A stretch of 40,288 bases of DNA from JAKFEW01 sp036675505 (GTDB lineage: Bacteria; Cyanobacteriota; Sericytochromatia; S15B-MN24; JAQBPE01). This document shows positions 15,252 through 22,673 of the stretch, piece by piece. The notes below the pieces were generated by a model, which was given only the letters and a program-made list of their open reading frames with translations, was not told the DNA's origin and did not search any database. The stretch is taken from positions 1-40,288 of the forward strand of contig JAKFEW010000138.1 of assembly GCA_036675505.1 (NCBI GenBank), read 5' to 3'. Position 1 is the first letter of the stretch, and each line of letters begins with the position of its first letter. Made by a program: the position numbers and the translations under genes.

Positions 15252-15851
15252 ATGCCCAACCACCTGCCCTTCGCGTTCCGGCGTGCCTGCGCAGCCCTCG
15301 GCCTGGCGATCGTCCTCTCCGGGTGCGCGGCGACGACTCGCCCGCTCGAGCTCGACCCCGTGGCCGCGGGCAGCGCGAGCGCCGAGCTCGTCGAGCCGTC
15401 GGAGCCCGAGGTCGAGGCGCGCACGGCGCCTTCGGAGCCGCGGCTGTTTCGCGGGGTGATCGTCGAGACCGATCCGGAGGATGCGGAGATCGTGGCGAGC
15501 GGCCGCTACAAGAGCAAGAACGGCCGCCTCGAGGTGCCGATCAGCGCGGACGCGTACGCGCTGCCACGCGCGTTCACGGTGACGATCCGCCACCGCGACT
15601 ACCCCACCGTCCGCCAGACCATCGCGTCGCGGATGGACTGGGTGCGCTTCTTCATGATCGCAGGGCCGATCTCGCTCGTGGCGATCGGCAACACCTTCCC
15701 GCTGCTCGACCCGGCGCAGACCACGGCCGTCAAGCTCGCCGGCGGCCTCACGGTCGCGGGCACGCTCTTGTCGATCGGCCAGATTTACTTCCAGAGCCAC
15801 AAGTTCGACGACGTGTACGTCATCGACCTCGAGAAGGCCTCGGCTCGCTGA
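15252..15851 (+). CDS. Lipoprotein with PEGA-like segment and C-terminal membrane helices
   Basis: A 199-residue lipoprotein. The ATG at 15252 gives a signal peptide ending LSGC (Cys25), a canonical lipobox; frames extending upstream run into the previous gene and are rejected. A Glu/Pro-rich tether covers about 30-60. Residues about 65-125 (FRGVIVETDPEDAEIVASG, then TVTIRHRDYPTVRQTI) look like a PEGA-type beta domain, often found in surface-layer or kinase-associated proteins. Two hydrophobic segments at about 130-150 and 158-178 could be membrane helices, followed by a soluble tail ending VYVIDLEKASAR. It sits 49 bases after the DUF4384 gene and 43 bases before the next lipoprotein, in the same orientation. 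A specific function cannot be named. Confidence 0.72.
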   Translation: MPNHLPFAFRRACAALGLAIVLSGCAATTRPLELDPVAAGSASAELVEPSEPEVEARTAPSEPRLFRGVIVETDPEDAEIVASGRYKSKNGRLEVPISADAYALPRAFTVTIRHRDYPTVRQTIASRMDWVRFFMIAGPISLVAIGNTFPLLDPAQTTAVKLAGGLTVAGTLLSIGQIYFQSHKFDDVYVIDLEKASAR

Positions 15852-15894
15852 GCCTGGTATCCACACGCATCCATCATCCCAGAAAGGATCCCCG

Positions 15895-16371
15895 ATGAAG
15901 CCGATGAAGAAGGTAATCGCCGCGCTGCTGGTCGCGAACGCGTTGAGCGGCTGCTACATGCAGAAGTTCTACGTCGAGCAGCCGGACGTGAGCATGTCCG
16001 ACGACAAGCGCCCGGTCGTGAAGCACTTCAAGGCCCAGGAGCGCTCCTGGTGGCTGTTCAACGGCCTGGTGCCCCTGATCCAGCCGAACCTGAACGACAT
16101 CGTCAAGCGCGAGGCGGTGGGCCGGCCTGTGAAGAACTTGAAGATCACGCACGAGATGACGCCGCTGGACTTCGTGCTGACCTACGGCCTGATGGCCGGC
16201 TGGGTCACGGGCGTGACGTCGATTTACCCGAACAAGGCCGACATCATCTTCCCGTCGGCGATCGCGGTGGTGCTGGCGTTCCCGCGCTTCGCGACGATCA
16301 CGCTGGAAGGCGACGTCGTGAACGCCAAGCCCAAGGGGCCGGCCAACGAGTACACCGACGACGAGGATTAG
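15895..16371 (+). CDS. Bor-like lipoprotein
   Basis: A 158-residue lipoprotein with a short, classic signal (MKPMKK start, lipobox ALSGC, Cys20) and an AGAAAGGA ribosome binding site just upstream. Its layout resembles the Bor/Iss family: a KHF segment near 49 (compare HHF in Bor), an aromatic FNGL near 61-64, and a segment that matches the conserved GLV-x-x-x-P hydrophobic region, but it is longer, with an extra LTYGLMAGWVTGVTSIYP segment at about 99-116. Bor proteins are small outer-membrane lipoproteins, linked to serum survival in Escherichia coli, where they came from a phage; no phage context is present here. The C-terminus is acidic. The relation to Bor is suggestive rather than sure. 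Confidence 0.62.
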   Translation: MKPMKKVIAALLVANALSGCYMQKFYVEQPDVSMSDDKRPVVKHFKAQERSWWLFNGLVPLIQPNLNDIVKREAVGRPVKNLKITHEMTPLDFVLTYGLMAGWVTGVTSIYPNKADIIFPSAIAVVLAFPRFATITLEGDVVNAKPKGPANEYTDDED

Positions 16372-16395
16372 CCTCACGCCAGGACTGCGCCTGGG

Positions 16396-16401
16396 TATGA
16401 T
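16396..16401 (+). promoter_or_regulatory. -10-like site before the Ala/Pro-rich lipoprotein gene
   Basis: TATGAT, 5 of 6 matches, 62 bases before the ATG at 16464. It follows directly on a 5-bp hairpin (CCAGG-ACTGCG-CCTGG, 16379-16394) located just after the previous stop. No good -35 is visible, so an internal promoter here is possible but not certain. Confidence 0.3.
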
Positions 16402-16463
16402 GGCGTGCGAGGCGTTTCGGCCGCCCTGTGGTCGGTTCACCTCATCACTTTTGGAGCCTCCTG

Positions 16464-17438
16464 ATGTCCTGTCGCTCTGCAGCGATCACCCTGCTCGTCC
16501 TGTCCCTCGCCCTCGCCGCCTGCAAGCCGGGCAAGGACCAGGACAAGGACCAGGGCGCCGCGACGCCGGCCCCGTCGGCCACGTTGCCACCCGCGGTCCT
16601 GGCCTCGCGTCCGCCGGGGGGCATGCCGGCGCCGGGCAAGCCGAGCGCCGCCGACGCCAGTCGTGGTGTGATGTCGAGCGCTGGAGGTGGCGTCATGTCG
16701 AGCGCCGGCGGGGGCGTGATGTCGAGCGCCGGAGGTGGCGTGATGTCGAGCGCCGGCGGCGGCATGCGGCCCCCTGCCGAGGGCGCGAGGCGTCCGGCTG
16801 GGAGCCAGAAGCCGCTCACGCTGCTGCCCACCGCCGGGGCCGTCGCGCCGCAGGGCGAGCATCCCGGTGCGCGATCGGCCGTCGTCGCCGAGAATGACAA
16901 GCCTCCTGCGGATAAGCGTCCCGAGCCCGGTACAGACAAGGGTGACAGGCCTGTTGTGGCCATGAGCGACGCACCCGTCGCGACGACGTCAGATTCACCG
17001 GCCGTCGCGATCGCCGTGAGCCCGCTGCCGGCCCCGAGCGCGACTCTGGCCGCGAGCGCAGCTCCCGCTACGAGCGTGGCACCTGCAGCTGGTGAAGCAC
17101 CTGCAGCTAGCGTGGCGCCTGCAGCGAGCCCGCGTCCTGCGGCCAATGTGGCGTCTCCCGCCCTCCGGACCGCGGCCGCCGTGGCCCCCCGGCCCCGCGT
17201 CTTCACCGTTCCCGGCCAGTTCGGCGACGCGATGCTGGTCGTCGTATTCAAGGACGGCGCGACCGAGTACCGCGGGACGATCCAGGCGGTGAGCCGGGCG
17301 GTCCGGGTCGCCGTGCCCGAAGACCGACCGCTCGTCGTCGAGCTCCGCAATGGCCTGACCGGCGTCCGCCTGGCCGGCCCGCGCGAGATCGTCGTGCCGT
17401 CCGGGGCGTCCGACGCCCCGCTGCCGCTCACGTTCTAG
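16464..17438 (+). CDS. Low-complexity Ala/Pro/Ser-rich lipoprotein with tandem repeats
   Basis: A 324-residue lipoprotein. ATG 16464 follows TTGGAGCC and starts a signal ending LAAC (Cys20). Most of the mature protein is low complexity: four perfect GVMSSAGG octapeptides (about 69-100), then a long Ala/Pro/Val/Ser region with repeated APAA units. Only the last 75 residues or so (from RPRVFTVPGQFGDAMLVVVFKDG) look folded, as a small beta domain. This is the plan of a cell-surface tether holding a C-terminal domain away from the membrane. Its stop is 8 bases before the start of the PknK-like kinase, so the two are very likely co-transcribed, which makes the folded tip a candidate partner or input for kinase signalling (inference). 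Confidence 0.72.
   Translation: MSCRSAAITLLVLSLALAACKPGKDQDKDQGAATPAPSATLPPAVLASRPPGGMPAPGKPSAADASRGVMSSAGGGVMSSAGGGVMSSAGGGVMSSAGGGMRPPAEGARRPAGSQKPLTLLPTAGAVAPQGEHPGARSAVVAENDKPPADKRPEPGTDKGDRPVVAMSDAPVATTSDSPAVAIAVSPLPAPSATLAASAAPATSVAPAAGEAPAASVAPAASPRPAANVASPALRTAAAVAPRPRVFTVPGQFGDAMLVVVFKDGATEYRGTIQAVSRAVRVAVPEDRPLVVELRNGLTGVRLAGPREIVVPSGASDAPLPLTF
16668..16763 (+). repeat. Four 24-bp in-frame tandem repeats
   Basis: Four contiguous 24-base units encode GVMSSAGG each. They differ at only a few, mostly third-codon, positions (GTG/GTC, GCT/GCC, GGA/GGC, GGT/GGG/GGC), so the protein repeat is exact while the DNA has drifted slightly. Repeat number could vary by slippage without a frameshift. 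Confidence 0.9.
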
Positions 17439-17446
17439 GCCGCCGC

Positions 17447-20400
17447 ATGCACGACTTCCAGCGCTACCGCCTCGTGAGCCGGCTCGGCGAGGGCGCGATG
17501 GGCGTCGTGTGGCTCGCCGAAGACGCCGCGACGGGCGAACGAGTCGCGCTCAAGGTCATCACCGGCGCGTTGAGCGCCACGGCCGACGCGCGCACGCAAT
17601 TCAAGCAGGAGTTCCGGCTGATGGCGCAGCTGCGCCACCCGAACTGCTGCGCGGTCTATGATTACGGCCTCTCGCCCGACGGCGAGCCGTTCTTCACGAT
17701 GGAGGTCGTGCCAGGCAAGGGCCTCGACGAACTTCTGCCGCTTCCACCGGACCGCTTCGAGGACCTCTTCGCCCAGCTGATGCTCGCGCTCGGCTACGTC
17801 CACCAGCTCGGTTTCGTGCACCGCGACCTCAAGCCAGCCAACGTACGGGTGACGCCCGAAGGCGTGGTCAAGCTGATGGACTACGGCCTCATGGAATCGG
17901 GTGGGAGCGCCGGCGGGCCGGTGCGCGGCACGCTCGCGTACCTGGCGCCCGAGGTGCTCAAGCGCGGCCCGATCGATCGACGGACGGATCTGTACGCCGC
18001 GGGCGCGCTCGCATACGAGCTCCTGACCGGACGGCCGCCCTTCGTCGGCACCAAGCCCCTCGACGTGATCCTGGCGCACCTCGGCCAGCGCCCCGAGGCG
18101 CCTGGCCGGCTGCGACCGGGCGTCGCGCCGAAGCACGAGCGCGTCGCGCTGAAATTGCTGGAGAAAGAGCCGATCGCGCGCTTCCAATCCACCGGCGAGG
18201 TGCTCTCGGCGCTCGGCCGCGAGGCGCCGTCCGGCATCGGCGGCAACCTGCTGGCTTCGCCGATGGTCGGCCGCGATGACGCGCTGGCAGGCCTCGCGGG
18301 GCGGCTCACGGCCGTCTCGCGCCGCGAGGCCGGTGCGGCGATCGCCCTGGGCGGTCCCGCGGGGGCAGGCAAAACACGGCTCCTCGAGGAGTTCCGCTTC
18401 ATGGCGCAGCTCGCGGAGGTCCCCTGCGGGTACGTGCGGGCCCGCGAGGGCGATCTGGCCCCCTACGGCCCGGCCGCGGCGTTGTTGCGCGCCCTGTTGC
18501 CGGCGCTCCAGGCGGCGGTGCCTGGCGATCTCGCGACGCACGGCCCTGTGGTGTCCCGGCTCGTGCCCGAGGCGAGCGACGCGATTGCACCACCGTTGGC
18601 GGGGCCGCTCGAGGAGAAGGCGCGGCTCGAGGGTGCGTTCGTCGCGCTGCTGGCCTCGCTCGCCTCGGCGGCGGGCCTGGTGGTGCTGGTGGACGGCTGG
18701 GAGTGGATGGATCCGCTCTCCGTGGCGCTCTTCGATCGCTTGCTGCGGGCCTCCCAGGGCGCTCCCCTGCTCTTCGTCGCCGCTGGCCGCGGGCAGGCCG
18801 CCGACGGTGCCACGCCCTTCGAGCACTGGCCGCTCGCCCCGCTCGCCGAGACCGCGGTCGGCCGCATGATCGCCTCCATGCTCGGGCAGGACGCCGTCGC
18901 TTCCGCGTTCGTCGGGCGGCTCACGGCGCTGGCCGCGGGCAATCCGCTGTACCTCGAGCGGCTCCTCGACCATCTGGTCAAGCAGGGCCAGCTGGTCCGG
19001 CGCGAGGGCGCCTGGGCCACCGACATCGCCATCGCCGACCAGGCGGTGCCCGCCAACCTGGAGGCCCTGTTGCGCGCCCGGCTGGCCACGCTGTCGGATG
19101 ACGCCCGCGCGGTGGCCCGGGCCGCGGCCGTGCTCGGCCATGGCTTCGATCTCGCCCTGCTCGACGCCGTCACAGGCCTCGGGCCCGAGCGGACCTTCGA
19201 CGCCCTGCGCGAGCTCGCCGGGCACCATGTCCTGGCTCAGGACGAGGACGGGACCTGGGGCTTCGCCCAGGTCGCGATGCAGGTGCTGCTTGCGGGCGAG
19301 CTCGAGCCGGCCGAGCGTGCGCAGGCGCACGGGGCGGCTGGCCGGACCCTGGAGGCGCGGTTGGCCGGGCGACCGTCGGCCGAGGCGTCGGTCGCGGAGG
19401 TGACGGCGATCGCCCACCATGCCTTGCGCGCCGGCGACGCGGCCGCGACGATCCGCTTCGCGCTCGAGGCCGGCCGCCGCCATGCCGCGCTGTTCGCGAA
19501 CGACGAGGCCGCGCGCTACCTGCAGGCGGGCCTGGTGGCCGCGCGCGCCCAGGGCGGGCCAGACGACGCCGGGGTTCGCCTCGACTACCTCGAGGCCCTC
19601 GGCGACGTGCTTCGCGTGGACGCCCGCGAGGCGGCGGCCCGCGACGCCTACCTCGAGGCGCTGCCGCTCGCGCGCGCCGCGGGTGACAGGGCCCGCGCCG
19701 GGCGCTTGCTCGCGTCGCTGGCACGCGCGCTGCAGGCGCTCCACGAGCTTCCCGAGGCCAGGCGCCGCTGCGATGAGGCCGTCGAGACCAGCCTCGCAGC
19801 GGGCGACGCCGGCAACGCCGCGCGGGCGCTGCTCACGGGCGCCCGGATCCGCAGCTTCCAGGGTGACGACGCCGGCGCGTTGGCCGACGCCGAGCGCGCG
19901 GTCGCGCTCGCTGGCGAGGCCGGGGAGCGGGCCAAGGTGGCCGAGGGGCTGGCGTTCCTGGGCTACCGCCAGGTCGTGGCGGTGACCGGGCGCGCGGCCG
20001 ACGGGATGGCGAACCTCGAGGCGGCGATCGCGCTCTACGAGGACCTCGGCGAGCGGATCGGCCTGGCCGGCGCGTACACCATGCTGGGCGACGCCCAGGC
20101 CACGGGCGGGGAGTACCTCGCGGCGCGCGCGTCGTTCTTGCGCTCGCGTGCGCTCTGCGAGGATCTGGGGTACCGGCACGAGTTGACGTTTGTGCTGCTC
20201 AACCTCGCGGGCGTCGATCTGGCGCTGGGCGAGCCGGTGACCGCGCGTGCGCACGCGACGGAGGCCCACGCCCTCGCGCGGGCGCTGGCGAACCGGTACG
20301 CGGTCGGCGTGGCCGAGGTCGAGCTCGCGCGCGCCGAGGCCGCGCTGGACCCGTCGGCCGACGTCATCGGCCGCATCGACGACGCGCTCGCGATCGCCAG

Positions 20401-20872
20401 CGACCTGGGTCACGCTTACCTCGAGAGCTACGCCCGACAGGCCGCCGTCGAGCTCCACCTGGACCAGGGCCGCGCCGACGACGCGCGCGCGGCCCTCGAG
20501 ACGTTCGAGACGGCCGGGTATGGCGACGCGGACGGCCGGATGGCGCTGGACCGCGCCAGGCTCCAGGGCCTCCTCGGCGATCCGCAAGGCGGCCTCGGGC
20601 ATGCCCGGCGCGCGCTCGCGCTCGCGATATCAACCCGGGCCCGGGGCGTGCAGGCCCGCGCGCTGCTCGTTTGCGCTCGCTTCGAGCACGAGCTGGGCCG
20701 CCCCGACGAGGCCCGGCGCCTGGCCGACGAGGCGCGCGCGCTGGCGGAGTCGCTCGGGGCCCGTCCGCTGGCCGACGAGGCCGCGGCGCTCATCCCAGCG
20801 CCGCGTAGCGCCGAGGCCAGGCCGGCGGCCGCGCTACCGCTCGGCATCCGGCCCGGCATGATGAACATGTAA
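17447..20872 (+). CDS. Ser/Thr protein kinase with AAA-type ATPase and TPR region (PknK-like)
   Basis: A 1141-residue cytoplasmic regulator. The kinase domain (about 7-260) has a GEGAMG glycine loop (14-19), Lys36 in VALKV, HRDLKPAN at 125-132 with catalytic Asp127, and the metal-binding motif as DYG (145-147) instead of DFG. A STAND/AAA-type ATPase follows (about 270-640), with Walker A GGPAGAGKT at 302-310 and a Walker B-like LVDGWEWMD at 414-422. The rest (about 650-1115) is TPR-like helices. This three-part plan is known from PknK-type kinases of myxobacteria and other bacteria, which phosphorylate or scaffold regulators. It starts 8 bases after the lipoprotein gene and is followed by a GAF-LuxR gene, a plausible target. 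No membrane segment is present. Confidence 0.92.
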   Translation: MHDFQRYRLVSRLGEGAMGVVWLAEDAATGERVALKVITGALSATADARTQFKQEFRLMAQLRHPNCCAVYDYGLSPDGEPFFTMEVVPGKGLDELLPLPPDRFEDLFAQLMLALGYVHQLGFVHRDLKPANVRVTPEGVVKLMDYGLMESGGSAGGPVRGTLAYLAPEVLKRGPIDRRTDLYAAGALAYELLTGRPPFVGTKPLDVILAHLGQRPEAPGRLRPGVAPKHERVALKLLEKEPIARFQSTGEVLSALGREAPSGIGGNLLASPMVGRDDALAGLAGRLTAVSRREAGAAIALGGPAGAGKTRLLEEFRFMAQLAEVPCGYVRAREGDLAPYGPAAALLRALLPALQAAVPGDLATHGPVVSRLVPEASDAIAPPLAGPLEEKARLEGAFVALLASLASAAGLVVLVDGWEWMDPLSVALFDRLLRASQGAPLLFVAAGRGQAADGATPFEHWPLAPLAETAVGRMIASMLGQDAVASAFVGRLTALAAGNPLYLERLLDHLVKQGQLVRREGAWATDIAIADQAVPANLEALLRARLATLSDDARAVARAAAVLGHGFDLALLDAVTGLGPERTFDALRELAGHHVLAQDEDGTWGFAQVAMQVLLAGELEPAERAQAHGAAGRTLEARLAGRPSAEASVAEVTAIAHHALRAGDAAATIRFALEAGRRHAALFANDEAARYLQAGLVAARAQGGPDDAGVRLDYLEALGDVLRVDAREAAARDAYLEALPLARAAGDRARAGRLLASLARALQALHELPEARRRCDEAVETSLAAGDAGNAARALLTGARIRSFQGDDAGALADAERAVALAGEAGERAKVAEGLAFLGYRQVVAVTGRAADGMANLEAAIALYEDLGERIGLAGAYTMLGDAQATGGEYLAARASFLRSRALCEDLGYRHELTFVLLNLAGVDLALGEPVTARAHATEAHALARALANRYAVGVAEVELARAEAALDPSADVIGRIDDALAIASDLGHAYLESYARQAAVELHLDQGRADDARAALETFETAGYGDADGRMALDRARLQGLLGDPQGGLGHARRALALAISTRARGVQARALLVCARFEHELGRPDEARRLADEARALAESLGARPLADEAAALIPAPRSAEARPAAALPLGIRPGMMNM

Positions 20873-20925
20873 TCGCCGGGTAGGGACATCCGCCCTCTCA
20901 TTCGCGGGATACGCGTCCCGAATGC

Positions 20926-20954
20926 TTGAACCGAAGCGGTGAACGCGGCATACT
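20926..20954 (+). promoter_or_regulatory. Possible promoter of the GAF-LuxR gene
   Basis: TTGAAC (-35, 5 of 6) and CATACT (-10, 4 of 6) with a 17-base spacer, between the kinase stop and the ATG at 20992. It would give a leader of about 30 bases. The regulator may therefore be expressed separately from the kinase as well as with it. Confidence 0.4.
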
Positions 20955-20991
20955 GTCGCTTGGCTCCCCCACGCGGCCTCTCCGAAGCACG

Positions 20992-21840
20992 ATGAACGAC
21001 GATTCGACGCTGACCACCGTCATAGAGCGGGTCATGAAGACGATCCGCGCCGATCGCGGGTTGCTCCTGCTGCTCGACGCCGCGGGCGCCATCACCGCCC
21101 GGGTGGCCCGCGCGCGTCCCGACGTGGCCACGGACGAGGACTACAGCATGACCGTCGCCCGGCACGTGCTCACGACCGGCCAGAGCCTCTGGCTGACGGA
21201 CTTCACGCGCGACGAGCGGTTCCAGGAGAGCGACAGCCTGCACGCGCGCGACTGGCTCACCGTGATCTGCGTGCCGATGCGCTGGGGCGATCGCGTGCAC
21301 GGCCTGATTTACGTCGATCGCCAGGAGGCCAGCGACGCGTTCAGCGAGGACGACCTGCGCCTCGTGGAGGAGCTCGCGGGCTTCGGCGCCCTGGCGCTCG
21401 AACGCGCCGAGCTCGTGACCCGCGAGGCCGAGGCGCGGCTCCAGGCGACCCGCGCCGAGGAGCGCACCCGCGAACGGGAGGCGGTGATCCAGCGGATCCT
21501 CCACGACCTCCAGAGCTCCATGCAGGGCCTCGCGCTCATGAACCTGGACCCCGCCACCCGGGGGTCCGAAGCCTCCGCCGTCGCGACGGCGCCGCCCAGC
21601 CAGCCGGCGCGCGAGGCCACGCCGCGGCCGGGCCGCCTGGCCCAGCTGACCGACCGCGAGCGCGAGCTGGTGGCGCTCGTGGCGCAGGGGCTCGACAACC
21701 GCCGCATCGCGGACGTGGCATGCCTCAGCGAGAAGACGGTCAGGAACTACCTGACGACGATCTACGAGAAGCTGGGCGTGGAGAACCGGACGCAGGCGGC
21801 GCTGCTGCTCGCCCAGGCCGAGCCGTCGTCTCATCGCTGA
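20992..21840 (+). CDS. GAF-domain LuxR-type transcription regulator
   Basis: A 282-residue DNA-binding regulator. The ATG at 20992 begins directly at the GAF domain; an upstream TTG frame would cover the promoter and is rejected. Residues about 5-150 are a GAF domain (ADRGLLLLLDAAG, then VPMRWGDRVHGLIYVDR). A charged coiled coil with many Glu and Arg (about 145-185) and an Ala/Pro linker follow. Residues about 217-275 are a LuxR/NarL helix-turn-helix: LTDRERELVALVAQGLDNRRIA and LSEKTVRNYLTTIYEKLGV, with the usual Glu, Ile and Lys-Thr-Val positions kept. The GAF domain would bind a small ligand or dimerise; no receiver domain is present, so control by the adjacent Ser/Thr kinase is an attractive but untested idea. 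It converges on the gene at 21856. Confidence 0.9.
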   Translation: MNDDSTLTTVIERVMKTIRADRGLLLLLDAAGAITARVARARPDVATDEDYSMTVARHVLTTGQSLWLTDFTRDERFQESDSLHARDWLTVICVPMRWGDRVHGLIYVDRQEASDAFSEDDLRLVEELAGFGALALERAELVTREAEARLQATRAEERTREREAVIQRILHDLQSSMQGLALMNLDPATRGSEASAVATAPPSQPAREATPRPGRLAQLTDRERELVALVAQGLDNRRIADVACLSEKTVRNYLTTIYEKLGVENRTQAALLLAQAEPSSHR

Positions 21841-21855
21841 GCGCTGGTGGCGCGA

Positions 21856-22671
21856 TCAGAGGGGGTAGTCTATGCCTTCGGGATCTTCGGCATCGCCCAC
21901 GCCCCCCTCGGCGCCGAAATTGACCTCGCGGACGTCGCTCGAGCCGACGCGGCGACGGCGGGTCCTCCCACCTTCCACGCTCGCCGTGATATCGATGATC
22001 ATCTCGAGCGGGATGTTTCCGACGGACCACTCGCCGGTGGCCGTCGAAGTGTCGGTGCCGATGACGGTCACAGTACCGAGGACCGACGCGATGACGATCG
22101 TCGCGCCCTCGATCGGGTCGCCGTCCTCGTTGTAGACGTATCCGCCGATGGTCTTGGTGTCCGGCGTCTCATCGATCGCCGAGCCGGCGTCGCTCGGCTC
22201 TTCGTCGTTGGCGAGCGCATCGTCGCCGGTATCCTCCTCGTCGTCACCCCACCATGCCAATTCGTCGAGATCGGCGGCATCACCGATCGGCGCCGCCGAC
22301 GGGGCGAAGCTCGGCAGATACGAGGGCGCGTAGCTCGGCAGGTAGGAAGGCTGGTAACTCGGTGTGTAAGTGGGGGTGCTTGAAGGCGAGCTGCCCGGTG
22401 GAAAGGACGGGCTGTAGGTCGGCATCCGGGTCGTCGCCGAGCCCGAGGACCCCGAATTCGCCAATGCGGTCCCCGTCGACGCACCCGGGGGCGCCACGTT
22501 GACCGACGGCGAGTAGGGCGTGGCCGCGGTCGAGACGCTGGTCGCGCCAGTCCCCGCCGGCGCGCCGAACAGGCGGCCGAGTCCACTTGCCGTGAGGTTC
22601 GGCGGCAGACAGCCAGTCAGGAGCGTGGCGGTGAGCAGGACGGCGAGCCGCGCGCAGGTGCTGGACTTCAT
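21856..22671 (-). CDS. Lipoprotein with Pro/Ser/Tyr repeats and carboxypeptidase-regulatory-like domain
   Basis: A 271-residue lipoprotein. ATG 22671 is preferred over the overlapping GTG at 22677 because AAGGAG lies 5 bases upstream. The signal ends LLTGC (Cys21). The linker is Ser/Thr/Pro-rich, with a run of PSY/PSYLPSYAPS repeats near 110-125 that resemble structural surface proteins, then an acidic Asp/Glu stretch (about 135-165). Residues about 170-250 (GGYVYNEDGDPIEGATIVIAS, then TGEWSVGNIP) match the carboxypeptidase regulatory-like beta-sandwich, a common surface module. It is the last gene of a probable four-gene operon after dacB, a lipoprotein and a caspase-like lipoprotein; the stop of the caspase gene lies just before its start, so translation is coupled. 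It may be a substrate or partner of that protease, which is inference. Confidence 0.75.
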   Translation of the reverse strand: MKSSTCARLAVLLTATLLTGCLPPNLTASGLGRLFGAPAGTGATSVSTAATPYSPSVNVAPPGASTGTALANSGSSGSATTRMPTYSPSFPPGSSPSSTPTYTPSYQPSYLPSYAPSYLPSFAPSAAPIGDAADLDELAWWGDDEEDTGDDALANDEEPSDAGSAIDETPDTKTIGGYVYNEDGDPIEGATIVIASVLGTVTVIGTDTSTATGEWSVGNIPLEMIIDITASVEGGRTRRRRVGSSDVREVNFGAEGGVGDAEDPEGIDYPL

Positions 22672-22673
22672 GC

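Noticed and set aside
15895..16371. Phage origin of the Bor-like gene
   Set aside because: No phage genes, integrase or attachment-site repeats are nearby, and the gene has the same GC-rich codon use as its neighbours.
17435..20602. A 1055-codon open frame opposite the PknK-like kinase
   Set aside because: The plus strand carries intact kinase, ATPase and TPR motifs; the opposite frame is Arg/Ala/Gly-rich without a recognisable domain or start signal.
21841..21855. A bidirectional terminator between the convergent genes at 21840 and 21856
   Set aside because: The 15-base gap has only a short GCGC inverted pair and no T tract.
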